Shown here one piece after another: positions 10,192 to 18,683 of a stretch of DNA of 64,000 nt. The position numbers and the translations under genes were made by a program. The notes under the pieces were generated by a model. That model was not told where the DNA came from and ran no database searches. It saw only the letters and a program-made list of their open reading frames with translations. Numbering within the stretch: position 1 is the stretch's first letter; the number at the start of each line of letters is the position of its first letter. The stretch is from JBAZTO01 sp041661865 (lineage in GTDB: Bacteria > Planctomycetota > Phycisphaerae > SM23-33), in assembly GCA_041661865.1 (NCBI GenBank), contig JBAZTO010000016.1:1-64000 (forward strand). The letters run 5' to 3'.

Positions 10192-11310
10192 TCAGGGCCA
10201 GGCTGTAGCACTGTGCCGCCTGGTCCGTCTGGCCGCTGAGGGCGTGGGCCTTGCCCAGCAGGCACTGATCGTGCCGCTGGTGGAATTGGCCGCGGCCAGG
10301 GGTTCGAGCACCCTGATGGCCTGATCGGCCTGCCCCTGGCTGATCAACGCGTAGCCCAGGACGATGCCCGCCTCAACATTGGTGGAATCCAGCTTGAGGA
10401 CCTCCTTGGCGTTGAGGAGGGCCCGTCGGCCGTCGGCCATGGCCAGCGAGGCCTTGGCGATGCCCAGCCACGCGGCGGCATTGTTGGGTTCCAGTTCGGC
10501 GGCTCGGGAGAAGGCCTCCCGGGCGGCTGGGGCGCGTTTCATGCCCAGCAGGGCCGAACCCAGCGAGGTCTGAACCCAGGCCTGGGTCTTGTACTCGGGA
10601 ATCTCCGCCAGGCGCGTGAACGACTCGGCCGCCTTGCCGTACTGGCCGCCCAATAGCTGAGCCCGTCCCAACGCCTCCAGGTAGGAGGGGTTCTTGTAGT
10701 CCAGGGCACGGGCCGACTGGTAATACTTCTGCGCCTTGTCGTACGCGCCGCGCATCATGGCCAGGCGACCCGCCAGCTCGTAGAGGCCCGGGTTGTTGCC
10801 GGCATCCTCGATGCGGGCCTCGACCTCCACCTGCGCCTCTTCCACTTTGCCCATCTGGACCAGCACCTCGCCGATGGCAATGACCGTCTCCAGCGACTGG
10901 GGGTCCAGCACCGCGGCCTGGCGGTAACTGGCCAGCGCCTGCTCAAACTTACCCGCCTTCTCCTGGGCCACGCCCAGCAGGTAGCAGGCCTCGCTCGACT
11001 GCGGGCGCGCCTGGCAGACCTGCTGCAACTCGCTGCCGGCCGAATCGTATTCTCCCTGCTCTATGTAGGCCCGGCCCAGCAGCGTCCGGGCGTCGGAGTT
11101 GTCCTTCTCCAGCGCCAAGGATTCCTTGGCCGCCTTGGCGGCGTTGTCCACCTGGCCGACCTTGAGGTACTCGCTGGCCAGCCCGCACAAAACGTTCGAC
11201 CGGGCGTGATACCACCTCTTGTAGGCCTCCTCCTTGGAAACCTTCTGCGAGGCGGCTTGGCATCCAGCCAGCAGAGCCACAACCATTGCTGTAAAAATCC
11301 ATCGGGCCAT
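10192..11310 (-). CDS. TPR lipoprotein (PilF/PilW-like) with an apparent C-terminal frameshift
   Basis: The N-terminus is a lipoprotein signal with lipobox LLAGC. About eight TPR units follow, as expected for a pilotin that helps the secretin reach the outer membrane. The last residues of this frame (after ANSTSG) are unlike TPR sequence. The neighbouring frame from about 10270 down to a TAA at 10124 reads HDQCLLGKAHALSGQ and then ALKLEPNNALAKAL, which is clearly another TPR. A one-base deletion between about 10262 and 10285 therefore appears to have shifted the frame; the intact protein would be about 395 residues. It could be an assembly error or a true mutation. The corrected end leaves a clean 89-base gap before the kinase start. 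Confidence 0.82.
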   Translation of the reverse strand: MARWIFTAMVVALLAGCQAASQKVSKEEAYKRWYHARSNVLCGLASEYLKVGQVDNAAKAAKESLALEKDNSDARTLLGRAYIEQGEYDSAGSELQQVCQARPQSSEACYLLGVAQEKAGKFEQALASYRQAAVLDPQSLETVIAIGEVLVQMGKVEEAQVEVEARIEDAGNNPGLYELAGRLAMMRGAYDKAQKYYQSARALDYKNPSYLEALGRAQLLGGQYGKAAESFTRLAEIPEYKTQAWVQTSLGSALLGMKRAPAAREAFSRAAELEPNNAAAWLGIAKASLAMADGRRALLNAKEVLKLDSTNVEAGIVLGYALISQGQADQAIRVLEPLAAANSTSGTISACWARPTPSAARRTRRHSATAWP

Positions 11311-11384
11311 GTGAAGCTCCTATGACTTCATGTTTACCGATATTGCGCAAACAACCTAAATTGACACATGTGAGCAAAAAAAAC

Positions 11385-13469
11385 CTACTCCTTGGCCGGC
11401 TGGGTCGTCAGTGCCTGGGTCGAGACCGCGTTCGGGGCCGGAACCGGGGCCTCTGCCGGGGCCGGGGGCATATGCATCTTGACCTTCCGGTCGGCGCCGC
11501 TGCTGGCGGCGGGCGGCATGATCGGGTCCATCGGCCGCGGCTCGATGTCGAAGGCTTCGCGGACTTCCGGCGCGACGTCCCTGGCATGCAGGGGCTTGTC
11601 GGGAGGAATGATCCGCTGGACGGGCAGGCCCATTTCCTGCATCATCATCCGCTGCACGATGTAGGCGGCGGTGGAATCCTGGTAGTAGTCCGACCAGAAC
11701 GCCTTGCCGGTGATCTGTTCTTTCAGCGCGATGGCCTCGGTGAAGCGAGGTTCCAGGGACAGGGCCATATCGACATTCCACAGGGCCTTGTCTTCCTGCC
11801 CCTCGTTGAGGGCCTGGCGCGCCCAGCCCAGATGCGTTTGGGCCAGACGGTCGCGACCCCACCATTGCACGCCTTTACGCTGGCCGATACGGTAGCGGTT
11901 CACGTCGTCCTTCAGTTGCTCGCTGGTGGCCTCGTCGGCCGCCTGGCGAATAATGTGCGGCGTCAGCAGGATGATCAACTCCTTGCGGCGAGTCTTGTCC
12001 GCGGTCCGGCGGAAGGCCGCCCCGATGACCGGCAGGTTGCCCAGCATCGGGATCTGCGAGCGGTTGTTGTCGGTCTGCTCGCGGAACAGGCCGCCCAACA
12101 CGATGGTGTGGCCGTCGCGGACGAAGATGTTGGTCGTCAGCTCCGTGCTCTTCTTGCTGGGAATGGTATTGCCCGATACCTCCGTGACGCTTCCGGTGCT
12201 GTCCTCGGGATGGATCTCCAGACGCAGGTATCCGTCCTTGGCGATGTACGGCCGCACGATCAGGCGAGTGCCGGTTTGTAGGAACGCCACCGACTGGGTG
12301 ACCTGGCCTTCCGTGGTCGTCGTCGTGAGATAACCCAGTTCGTCACCGACCAGGACTTCGCCGCGTTGCTTGTTGACGATCAGCAGCTTGGGGTTGGCCA
12401 GCACCGTCGTGTCGACCACGCTCTCCAACGCGCTGACGAACGCCGAGACGTTGTTGGTGACAATGCCGAACTTCATGCCGCCCGGCACCGTCGGAAAATC
12501 AGTCCGGAAATTACTGACGGGCGCCTTGCTCATGTTGGCCGTGGACAGCCCGGTATTGGTGATGGTGCCGATGGGATCGCTGGTCGAACCCAGCGTCTCA
12601 AAGTCCACGCCGCACAACGTGGTTAAGTTCACGCCCAGGGCATTGTCTTCCGTCAGTTCGGCGCTGAGGATGGTCGCCTCCAGGAGTACCTGTTCGGGCC
12701 TGACATCCAGCCTGTTGAGGATCTGCTCGACCTGCTTGAGGTTGTCCTCGTAGTCCGTCACGATCAGCACGTCGCCGGAGGCCGTGCTGTTGCCCCCGGT
12801 ATCGGTGTTGCTGGGTCCGATGCCCGTCCCCGCGTCGGGAGTGGTGGAAACCAGGGCCTCCTTCGACAACACCGGGGCGATCAGATCCTTGGTGTCCTTG
12901 GCGTTGATGTAGGACAGGTGGAAGGTGCGGGTGGACACCTTCTGGGCAGCCCTCTCGGCCTCTTCCTTTTGCTTGGGCGTGTAGACGTAGATGAAGCCGT
13001 CCTTCTCCAGGTAGACAAAGCCCGTCGAGCGGAGCACCGCGTCCAGGGCGTCCTTGAAGCTCACGCCGTACAGGTCGGCCGTCACGGTGCCGGCGACGTC
13101 CCGGGTGGCCACGATGTTCTTCTTGCCCTGGGTGCTGAGCAACTGGAGCACGCCGCGAAGGTCGGCGCCTTGGACGTGGATCTCGAACGTGCCGGGCTTG
13201 GTCACGCGGACAGGATCCCCCTCGGCGTTGGGGTCGAGGGAGTTGGCGGCCTGCCGATTCGGCGTGGCGGCCTGGGCCGCCGGCGGAGTGGTTCCAGACA
13301 CTTCGGCGGACTTGGGCGCCACCAGCCCGCTGAGAGTCTTTGACGGAGAGGACGCGGACGGAGAGGACGCGGATTTATCTTCCGCCGCGGCCACCCGGGG
13401 GAGGGTCAACACAATAAGGGCGGCCAATCCAGTCCCCGCCCATAACACCTTTGAGCTCCGCGATATCAT
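11385..13469 (-). CDS. Type IV pilus / type II secretion secretin (PilQ/GspD family)
   Basis: This outer-membrane channel protein is 694 residues long. It has a signal peptide, a low-complexity Ser/Pro/Ala-rich stretch (about 30-80), an STN-like domain (about 95-165), secretin N-domains (about 175-255) and the secretin pore domain (about 260-530, with VLLEATILSAEL and VLGGLFREQTDNNRSQIPMLG split by a short loop, then LIILLTPHI). A C-terminal extension holds a TPR-like pair (QALNEGQEDKALW...LSLEPRFTEA) and a charged Pro/Ala tail, which is unusual for standard PilQ. The ATG has AAGGAG seven bases upstream. It follows the PilP-like gene, and the TPR lipoprotein comes next, as in many pilus operons. 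Confidence 0.92.
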   Translation of the reverse strand: MISRSSKVLWAGTGLAALIVLTLPRVAAAEDKSASSPSASSPSKTLSGLVAPKSAEVSGTTPPAAQAATPNRQAANSLDPNAEGDPVRVTKPGTFEIHVQGADLRGVLQLLSTQGKKNIVATRDVAGTVTADLYGVSFKDALDAVLRSTGFVYLEKDGFIYVYTPKQKEEAERAAQKVSTRTFHLSYINAKDTKDLIAPVLSKEALVSTTPDAGTGIGPSNTDTGGNSTASGDVLIVTDYEDNLKQVEQILNRLDVRPEQVLLEATILSAELTEDNALGVNLTTLCGVDFETLGSTSDPIGTITNTGLSTANMSKAPVSNFRTDFPTVPGGMKFGIVTNNVSAFVSALESVVDTTVLANPKLLIVNKQRGEVLVGDELGYLTTTTTEGQVTQSVAFLQTGTRLIVRPYIAKDGYLRLEIHPEDSTGSVTEVSGNTIPSKKSTELTTNIFVRDGHTIVLGGLFREQTDNNRSQIPMLGNLPVIGAAFRRTADKTRRKELIILLTPHIIRQAADEATSEQLKDDVNRYRIGQRKGVQWWGRDRLAQTHLGWARQALNEGQEDKALWNVDMALSLEPRFTEAIALKEQITGKAFWSDYYQDSTAAYIVQRMMMQEMGLPVQRIIPPDKPLHARDVAPEVREAFDIEPRPMDPIMPPAASSGADRKVKMHMPPAPAEAPVPAPNAVSTQALTTQPAKE

Positions 13470-13556
13470 TTTCGTACTCCTTACTAGGGGTGGCTACCTC
13501 TACGAGCAGCCTGGGTTAATCTGTATCCGTAGCGCCTCTTGCGGCGCAAACCAGGG

Positions 13557-14117
13557 CTAACTTCCTTTCATCTCCAAAACGACTTTGACGTCGGCCTTTT
13601 CCAGCGTCACCGACCCGCTGGTGATCTCCATGACCTGGAACCCGCCGATCTGACTTCCGATTTTCAGCACTTTTCCGTTGATGATCGCGGTCGGGCTGGC
13701 CGAGAGGATGGTGCTTTGCAGGGTCATGCCCCGAACCTGGTCATCGGCCGCCTTGGCCGCCTCGTCGTGGTTGTCCGGTTGAACGCTGGCCGCGACCCCC
13801 GAGGGAAACAGCCCGGCCGGCGCCGAGAAGATGTCCCGCTGGATCGTCGTGTCAATCTCCCGCAGGTACTTGTCGCGGCTGGGATCGACGGCAGACTCGT
13901 CGGCGGAGTTCGTCAAGGCCGGCTCGGTCGGGGCAGGGCTCGCCGCCACAACCAGTGGCGCCGCCGCGGCCGAGGAGGGAACACCCTTGAAGATCAGCTT
14001 CCCGAATACCACCAGCCCAACGCAGAGCAGGACGCCCAGGGTCAGGGCCTTCTTCTTGTCCCGCTTCAGCTCGTCGAGCAGTTGGTTCTTGATTCTTGTG
14101 ATGCTGTCGTTTGCCAT
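13557..14117 (-). CDS. PilP/GspC-like pilus assembly protein
   Basis: This protein of 186 residues has one N-terminal membrane helix (about 25-45: KKALTLGVLLCVGLVVFGKL) and a periplasmic remainder. A proline/alanine-rich linker leads to a small beta domain whose sequence (MTLQSTILSASPTAIINGKVL, read as two parts, then IGGFQVMEI) matches the PilP / GspC homology-region pattern that binds the secretin. An IQRDIFSAP segment corresponds to the RDPF-type motif before that domain. It sits exactly where PilP is expected, between PilO and the secretin. Sequence identity to any characterised PilP is probably low, so the call rests on pattern and position. Confidence 0.78.
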   Translation of the reverse strand: MANDSITRIKNQLLDELKRDKKKALTLGVLLCVGLVVFGKLIFKGVPSSAAAAPLVVAASPAPTEPALTNSADESAVDPSRDKYLREIDTTIQRDIFSAPAGLFPSGVAASVQPDNHDEAAKAADDQVRGMTLQSTILSASPTAIINGKVLKIGSQIGGFQVMEITSGSVTLEKADVKVVLEMKGS

Positions 14118-14133
14118 GGCTACAGATCCCGTC

Positions 14134-14664
14134 TTAGCTCTTGGTGAAGTAAATGTTCATGAAAAGCTCGAATTCCATCGGCTTGTTGTCCTCGCGAGGC
14201 GTCAGGATCATCAGCCGCTGCACCCGCGTCAGACGCTGCATTCGCTCGATGTTTTTCAGGAAGCTCGCCAAGGCCAGGTAAGAGCCCTTGAACTTCATCT
14301 GGATGGGCATCGTGTTGAACAGATCCTCGCTCGTGGGGCTGCCGGTCTCCATCAGGCCGTCGGACAAGGCCGACTCCCGCTGGATGCCCGAGATCTCCTG
14401 GAGGAATCCGCCCAGTTCCTTGCTCTTGGGAAGCTTGCGGTCAAAGTCCTTGTAGCGGTTCTTGAGGCTCTGAACCCTGCGCATCAGGTCGGGAACCACG
14501 GCGGCCTTGTTCCGATCGGCATCCAGCGCCAGACGCTTGGTGGCGATCTCGGTCCGCAGTCCCTCCAACTTGGCGTTCTGCGGGCGATACACCGCCAGCA
14601 GCGAGACGACCGCGACGCTGCCGGCCAGGCCCAGCACGATCCAGTTTTCTTTCGTCAACTTCAT
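14134..14664 (-). CDS. pilO: PilO-like pilus assembly protein
   Basis: The start is taken at 14664 (MKLTKENWIVLGLAGS), because the longer frame would overlap the upstream gene by 19 bases and AGAGG precedes this ATG. The 176-residue protein has one membrane helix near residues 8-25. A coiled-coil stretch follows (LEGLRTEIATKRLALDADRN), and then a ferredoxin-like periplasmic domain (about 80-170). PilO pairs with PilN to form the inner-membrane alignment complex connecting PilM to PilP. Its place directly after PilN and before the PilP-like gene supports the call. Confidence 0.85.
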   Translation of the reverse strand: MKLTKENWIVLGLAGSVAVVSLLAVYRPQNAKLEGLRTEIATKRLALDADRNKAAVVPDLMRRVQSLKNRYKDFDRKLPKSKELGGFLQEISGIQRESALSDGLMETGSPTSEDLFNTMPIQMKFKGSYLALASFLKNIERMQRLTRVQRLMILTPREDNKPMEFELFMNIYFTKS

Positions 14665-14678
14665 GTTTGCTGCCTCTC

Positions 14679-15290
14679 TTAGCGAACCACGTAGCAACTG
14701 GCCTGGAACTCCCGGACGGTCCGGCCGCGGTACTCGACGTTGCGGGAGTAACCCATGCTCACGTCCTCAAACAGCTTGCAGGCCGACATCTGGGCGATAA
14801 AGTTGGCCAGGTCCACGTCCGTCGGGGCCAGACCCGTGAAGGTCAGTTGCACCCGCTTGGTGATTCTCTCGCCGCCCAGGCCCGCCGAGGCGGACCTATC
14901 CGCCGGCTTGACCGGCACGGGCACGGACTTGGCCTCCAGGTTCAGGTTGGTCAGGAAAATCGTTTCGGGCAGCAGCCGTTCCATCTCAGCCAGCACTTCC
15001 AGGGCGTTCACGCGGCTGCCCAACTGGTCGTCGATCCGCTTCTTGATCATCAGGTCGGCCTGCTGACGCTCCAGATCCTGGCGGAAGGACATCTGCTTGT
15101 GGATAGCGGCCGACTGGTCTTCCAGGGCGGCCATCTCGGCGTGGGCCTGGGCGATCTGTCCCTGCCGCAGACCGGCCAGCGCCGCCACGCCCAGCGTCGC
15201 CAGACCCACCAGGATCAACTGGCGAATCATGCTCCTGCGGCTGGCCTGTTGGCGCCGAATGCGTTCAGGCAGAAAGTTTATGTTCAGCAT
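14679..15290 (-). CDS. pilN: PilN-like pilus assembly protein
   Basis: The start at 15290 gives MLNINFLPERIRRQQ, the classic PilN N-terminus whose INFLP-type peptide binds PilM. The longer open frame would lie inside pilM. The 203-residue protein has one membrane helix (about 22-40: LILVGLATLGVAALAGL), a coiled-coil (about 45-90) and a periplasmic domain. The first 26 bases overlap the end of pilM, a tight coupling usual for this pair. PilN links cytoplasmic PilM to periplasmic PilO and PilP. Confidence 0.9.
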   Translation of the reverse strand: MLNINFLPERIRRQQASRRSMIRQLILVGLATLGVAALAGLRQGQIAQAHAEMAALEDQSAAIHKQMSFRQDLERQQADLMIKKRIDDQLGSRVNALEVLAEMERLLPETIFLTNLNLEAKSVPVPVKPADRSASAGLGGERITKRVQLTFTGLAPTDVDLANFIAQMSACKLFEDVSMGYSRNVEYRGRTVREFQASCYVVR

Positions 15291-16404
15291 GTTGAGCCTC
15301 TGAAGGATTGCGGATCGCGCGAAGCGACATTCCGGCGCACAGCGCCCACTCGGGGAAGCAACCACGCTCGTGCGCCTCGCTTTGCAGGGCCGTGGTGTCC
15401 ACGCCCTGGAGCGGCTGGCCCAGGACGCACTCGACATCGAGATGCTCGCCCAGGATCTTGGAGATCGACGGGTCGTAGGCCTCCCCGCCGCACAGGACGA
15501 TTTGCGAGGGCCTCAGCCCGCGGAAAGTGACCGAACAGTAACGCAGGCACAGGGCTATCTCCGAGGCCAGCGACTCCACCTCGGCCCGAATGGCATCGTG
15601 CATGGTCCAGTCCAGGTTCCCGTCGACGCCGGCCTGGCCCTTGATCATCGCGTCGGATCGCTGGCGGATCATCCGCTGGCGGAGCTGGCAGGCCTCGTCG
15701 AAGCCCAGGCCTAACTGCTTGGAGACCGCCTCGACCATGTGCCTGCCGCCCAGCTCGATGCTCTTGATGAAAACCACCTGCTCGCCGCGCCCCACCACCA
15801 CGCGCGTGCCGCTGTAACCGACATCCACCACCACGCTGATGCCCGGGTCGTCGCTCTTGCGAGGGAGGGAGCGACCCAGAACGCGGTAGACGACAATCGG
15901 GGCCGCCTCGATGAACACGGGCGTCAGTTTCATCTCCGCCAGCAGGGCCGTGTGCGCCTCGATGGTCTTGCCCTCCACCGCCAGCAGGATGATCTCCTGG
16001 CAGGTGTCGTTGCCGGAGCGGACCTCGCCGGCGCTGAGGAAGTTGAACTGGTCGTCGGCCACTTCAAAGCCCAGGCGTTCCTGGGCCTCCCACTTCAGGG
16101 CGTTCCGCATTTCCGCCTCGGGCATGGCCGGCATGCGGAGACTCTTGATGGCCAGCTCCGAGCAGGACAAGGCCGTCACGACCTTCCTGCCCTCGAAGCC
16201 GCCCTGGCGCCTCAATTCCGCCACGCCCGCGACGACCTGCTGACGCCATTGCGCCGGGTCGGCCGTCTTGGCCAGCGGCTTGTAGCCCCAGGCCGCCACG
16301 CGCGGCCCCTGCTTGGTCGAGTCCAACTGGAGCATCTTGATGCTGTCGGCGCCGATGTCCAGTGCGATCGGCTGTCGCTTGTTCTTTGCCCATAAACGTG
16401 TCAT
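15265..16404 (-). CDS. pilM: Actin-like pilus assembly ATPase PilM
   Basis: This 379-residue cytoplasmic protein has the actin/FtsA fold. The N-terminal phosphate-1 motif ALDIGADSIKMLQL and the second ATP-binding segment VVVDVGYSGTRVVVG (about 190-205) are clear, and the adenosine-binding segment IVLCGGEAYDP follows near residue 315. PilM forms the cytoplasmic ring that recruits PilN through its N-terminal peptide. It begins the alignment subcomplex genes, 22 bases after the GspH-like gene ends. An alternative internal ATG near 16393 exists; 16404 is used because it gives the full family N-terminus. Confidence 0.92.
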   Translation of the reverse strand: MTRLWAKNKRQPIALDIGADSIKMLQLDSTKQGPRVAAWGYKPLAKTADPAQWRQQVVAGVAELRRQGGFEGRKVVTALSCSELAIKSLRMPAMPEAEMRNALKWEAQERLGFEVADDQFNFLSAGEVRSGNDTCQEIILLAVEGKTIEAHTALLAEMKLTPVFIEAAPIVVYRVLGRSLPRKSDDPGISVVVDVGYSGTRVVVGRGEQVVFIKSIELGGRHMVEAVSKQLGLGFDEACQLRQRMIRQRSDAMIKGQAGVDGNLDWTMHDAIRAEVESLASEIALCLRYCSVTFRGLRPSQIVLCGGEAYDPSISKILGEHLDVECVLGQPLQGVDTTALQSEAHERGCFPEWALCAGMSLRAIRNPSEAQHAEHKLSA

Positions 16405-16426
16405 GTTTGCGATGCCCTTGTTAGCA

Positions 16427-16954
16427 TTACGGTTTCGCCTGCACCGACACTCGGCCGGTCGCCGAGGCCACGTCGATGTAGTAGACGTTTGCCCTGGCCT
16501 GCAACACGATGTTGTGCGTCGCCGGACTCAGCGGCGCCACCGTGCCCGGCGCTCCCAGCACGTCGAACGTCACGGCGCTTCCACCGTTGAAGTTCACCGA
16601 GTAAACATCCACGTTTTCGGTGCCGGGGGTGGTCCTGAAGCCGACCACGTAGTCTGTCTTCGTGATCGGGTTTTTCAGCAGGCCACTTGCGTTAGATAAT
16701 TGGTAACTCTCGGCGCCGGTGTTGAATGTCACCGTCACCGGAACCTGGGTGGTGATGGCGGTGTCCTGGGCGTATTGCAGGTCGGCCGCGAGCATCCTTG
16801 CCGCGCCCATCACCTGCAAATCACTGGCATTGGACAACTTGGGAACAATCACGGCCGCGGCGATGCTCAGAATCACCAGCATCACGATCACTTCGGTGAG
16901 GGTGTAGCCTCGCCGGACGGTCCGATAATTACGGATTGCTGGCCTTGGAGTCAT
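16427..16954 (-). CDS. GspH/FimT-like minor pseudopilin
   Basis: The start at 16954 has AAGGAGAGG just upstream. The 175-residue prepilin has a leader ending in glycine and then YTLTEVIVMLVILSIAAAV, with the type III cleavage site RRG|YTLTE and Glu at mature position 5. The remaining residues match the GspH globular beta domain, including AARMLAADLQYAQDTAIT. Minor pilins of this kind prime the pilus or pseudopilus tip. The beginning overlaps the preceding small membrane-protein gene by 26 bases. Confidence 0.9.
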   Translation of the reverse strand: MTPRPAIRNYRTVRRGYTLTEVIVMLVILSIAAAVIVPKLSNASDLQVMGAARMLAADLQYAQDTAITTQVPVTVTFNTGAESYQLSNASGLLKNPITKTDYVVGFRTTPGTENVDVYSVNFNGGSAVTFDVLGAPGTVAPLSPATHNIVLQARANVYYIDVASATGRVSVQAKP

Positions 16955-17336
16955 TTCCCTCTCCTTCCGTGTAGGTAACACCGCCCTGGACGGGCGCTCC
17001 GGCGGCCGGCGGCGCGCTGCTGGACTGGTCCGCAACGATCTGGAACTTCGCGTTGCCGCTTTCCAGGAGCTTCTTGATCTCATCGAGCTTCTGGTTGGTC
17101 TGGGTCGAGATGCCGACCATTTCGTCCAGGTTCAGGGTGCTGTATTTCTGGTAGCGGTCCGGGGGCGGCGTGAACATCTTGTTGTTGCTATCGGCCGCGA
17201 GGGCCTTGCCCGCCGACGGAACGCCCTCGGCCCACAGGCCCAGCACCACCACTGTCAGCAGCACCATGATGGCCGTCAGGCAAAACCGCGTGTACCAATC
17301 GACCTTCATCCTGATCTGAGTTCTCGTGTCTTTCAT
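16929..17336 (-). CDS. Small membrane-anchored protein of the pilus operon, function unknown
   Basis: This 135-residue protein is not recognised. It has one membrane helix near residues 17-36 (FCLTAIMVLLTVVVLGLW), probably uncleaved. A periplasmic stretch follows with a predicted helix (NLDEMVGISTQTNQKLDEIK, about 70-90) that may form a coiled coil, and then a Ser/Pro/Ala-rich tail. GGAG precedes the ATG. It lies inside the pilin gene block between the LamG protein and the GspH-like gene, so it is likely an accessory part of the pilus machine. Confidence 0.75.
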   Translation of the reverse strand: MKDTRTQIRMKVDWYTRFCLTAIMVLLTVVVLGLWAEGVPSAGKALAADSNNKMFTPPPDRYQKYSTLNLDEMVGISTQTNQKLDEIKKLLESGNAKFQIVADQSSSAPPAAGAPVQGGVTYTEGEGNDSKASNP

Positions 17337-17350
17337 ATTTCACTCCGGGT

Positions 17351-18466
17351 CTAGTAGTTCCATCGAACAATCTGAATCTTGGATACCGCGCTGCCGGCGT
17401 CGTGCAGGGTCTGGATGTCGGCGGGGGCCAAAACTTTGTCGAAAATAGCCACTTCGTCCATGCTGCCCTTGAAGAACTGGCTCTCGCCCCACTGGGAGCC
17501 GATGTAGAGGTCGGCCTTCCTGCCGCCGGTGGGTTTCTTTTTCCCCTCGCTATAGTTCCAGACGCCCACCTGGACTCCCTCCAGGTAGACCCGGATGGTG
17601 CGGCTGCTGATCTCCCGCGTGAGCGTCAGGTTGTGCCAGACCCCCGCGCTGATGTTCAGCCCGGTGAAGGTATTGGCATGGTCGCGTCCCTTTTTGTATT
17701 CGTCGAGGTATTCCAGATCCCCGCTTGGGTTGATTACCATCTCGTAAGTGGTGTTATCCCTTTTCCTCTCAGTGTCCTCGCTGCTGGTCACCAGCGTGTA
17801 CTTGTCGCTGGGCAGGCTGTCCATCTTGAACCACATGGACACCGTCATGTCGCCGCGGAGTTGGAGATCCCGAGTCGCGTCCCGGGTCAGGTAGTCGTTG
17901 GCGCCGTCAAGGGTCATGGCCTTGTCCGAGTCGCTCGGCAATGCCCCGGCAGCGCCCATCGTGACGGAGTTCTTGACAGTCAGGTCGTAGTCGTCCGACG
18001 TGGCATCGTCTGCCACATTCCCGGAAATCTCCCCCAGCCGCCAGTAGCCTACCGGAGATTGGGACATGACGGTATTCTGGTAGGCGGGCGGCGCGTAGAC
18101 GAGCATGGAAGGTTTCTGCATGCCCTTGCCAAACGTGGCTTTGCCCGTCAGTACGTAGTAGCCCGGGTTATTGGCATCCGCAGTCCCCCAGAAGTAGTAG
18201 GTGTCGGCGGTGCCGTCGGCGTGAAAAGGCCCCAGCGGGCGGGCTTCGCTGGTGCCGGCGAAGGCGTTGCAGTCCTTCTGCAACTGGTAGAGGGCGTGCT
18301 GGAGGGCCGACTCGCCCAGGTATCGGGCTCTCGCCGCCTGGAGCATGTTGTGACTGGCGGTCATTTTGATGGTGGCGCTGGAGACGTAACTGCCGGCCAG
18401 CACCACGGCCAGTGCCACGGCCAGCAGCACCAGCAACATCGCCATGCCTGTGGATTGTCTTTTCAT
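17351..18466 (-). CDS. PilX/GspK-like minor pilin carrying a C-terminal LamG (concanavalin-like) domain
   Basis: The start at 18466 begins MKRQSTGMAMLLVLLAVALA, a PilX/GspK-type leader and helix; the longer frame reads into palindromic repeat DNA. After the helix comes the family pattern HNMLQAARARYLGESALQHA, where a pilin assembles, and a short domain to about residue 160. Residues about 165-360 then match the LamG/pentraxin-like jelly roll: YWRLGEI, MTLDGANDYL, MTVSMWFK, HNLTLTRE, DLYIGSQ, FKGSMDEVAIFDKVL. LamG folds bind sugars or proteins. A minor pilin displaying one at the pilus tip would be an adhesin, which is inference. The 371-residue length fits GspK-type size. Confidence 0.85.
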   Translation of the reverse strand: MKRQSTGMAMLLVLLAVALAVVLAGSYVSSATIKMTASHNMLQAARARYLGESALQHALYQLQKDCNAFAGTSEARPLGPFHADGTADTYYFWGTADANNPGYYVLTGKATFGKGMQKPSMLVYAPPAYQNTVMSQSPVGYWRLGEISGNVADDATSDDYDLTVKNSVTMGAAGALPSDSDKAMTLDGANDYLTRDATRDLQLRGDMTVSMWFKMDSLPSDKYTLVTSSEDTERKRDNTTYEMVINPSGDLEYLDEYKKGRDHANTFTGLNISAGVWHNLTLTREISSRTIRVYLEGVQVGVWNYSEGKKKPTGGRKADLYIGSQWGESQFFKGSMDEVAIFDKVLAPADIQTLHDAGSAVSKIQIVRWNY

Positions 18467-18541
18467 CGGGATCGTTACCTCTAGTCCCTCATCGGCGCAA
18501 TCGCGCCCCCAGATAATTAGCGATTTCGGCTTGGGAGGCCT

Positions 18542-18662
18542 CACAGGCGTCTCGCCTGTGTCCGGGGGTAGCACAGGCTTTCCAGCCTGTGCGTGACACC
18601 GCTTGGAAAAGCTGTGCCACCTGTTGGGACGGCCTCTTAATGCACAGGCGAGACGCCTGTGC
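18542..18662. repeat. Mosaic of palindromic repeats (CACAGGC family)
   Basis: Three stem-loops share related sequence: 18542-18560 (CACAGGCG, loop TCT, CGCCTGTG), 18571-18592 (GCACAGGCT/AGCCTGTGC) and 18642-18662 (CACAGGCG core, loop AGA). The first and last are mirror copies. Between them, 18568-18621 is nearly the same 55-base element as 22818-22873. The region separates the LamG pilin gene from the GspJ-like gene and does not code. Similar units occur at 21134-21152 and 61208-61258. Confidence 0.8.
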
Positions 18663-18683
18663 TACCATCGCGGCCTCTGGAGG

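Noticed and set aside
10035..10265. N-terminal extension of the histidine kinase
   Set aside because: It lies over the TPR gene, is Gly/Pro/Arg-rich, and a GTG with GGAGG at 10034 gives a better start.
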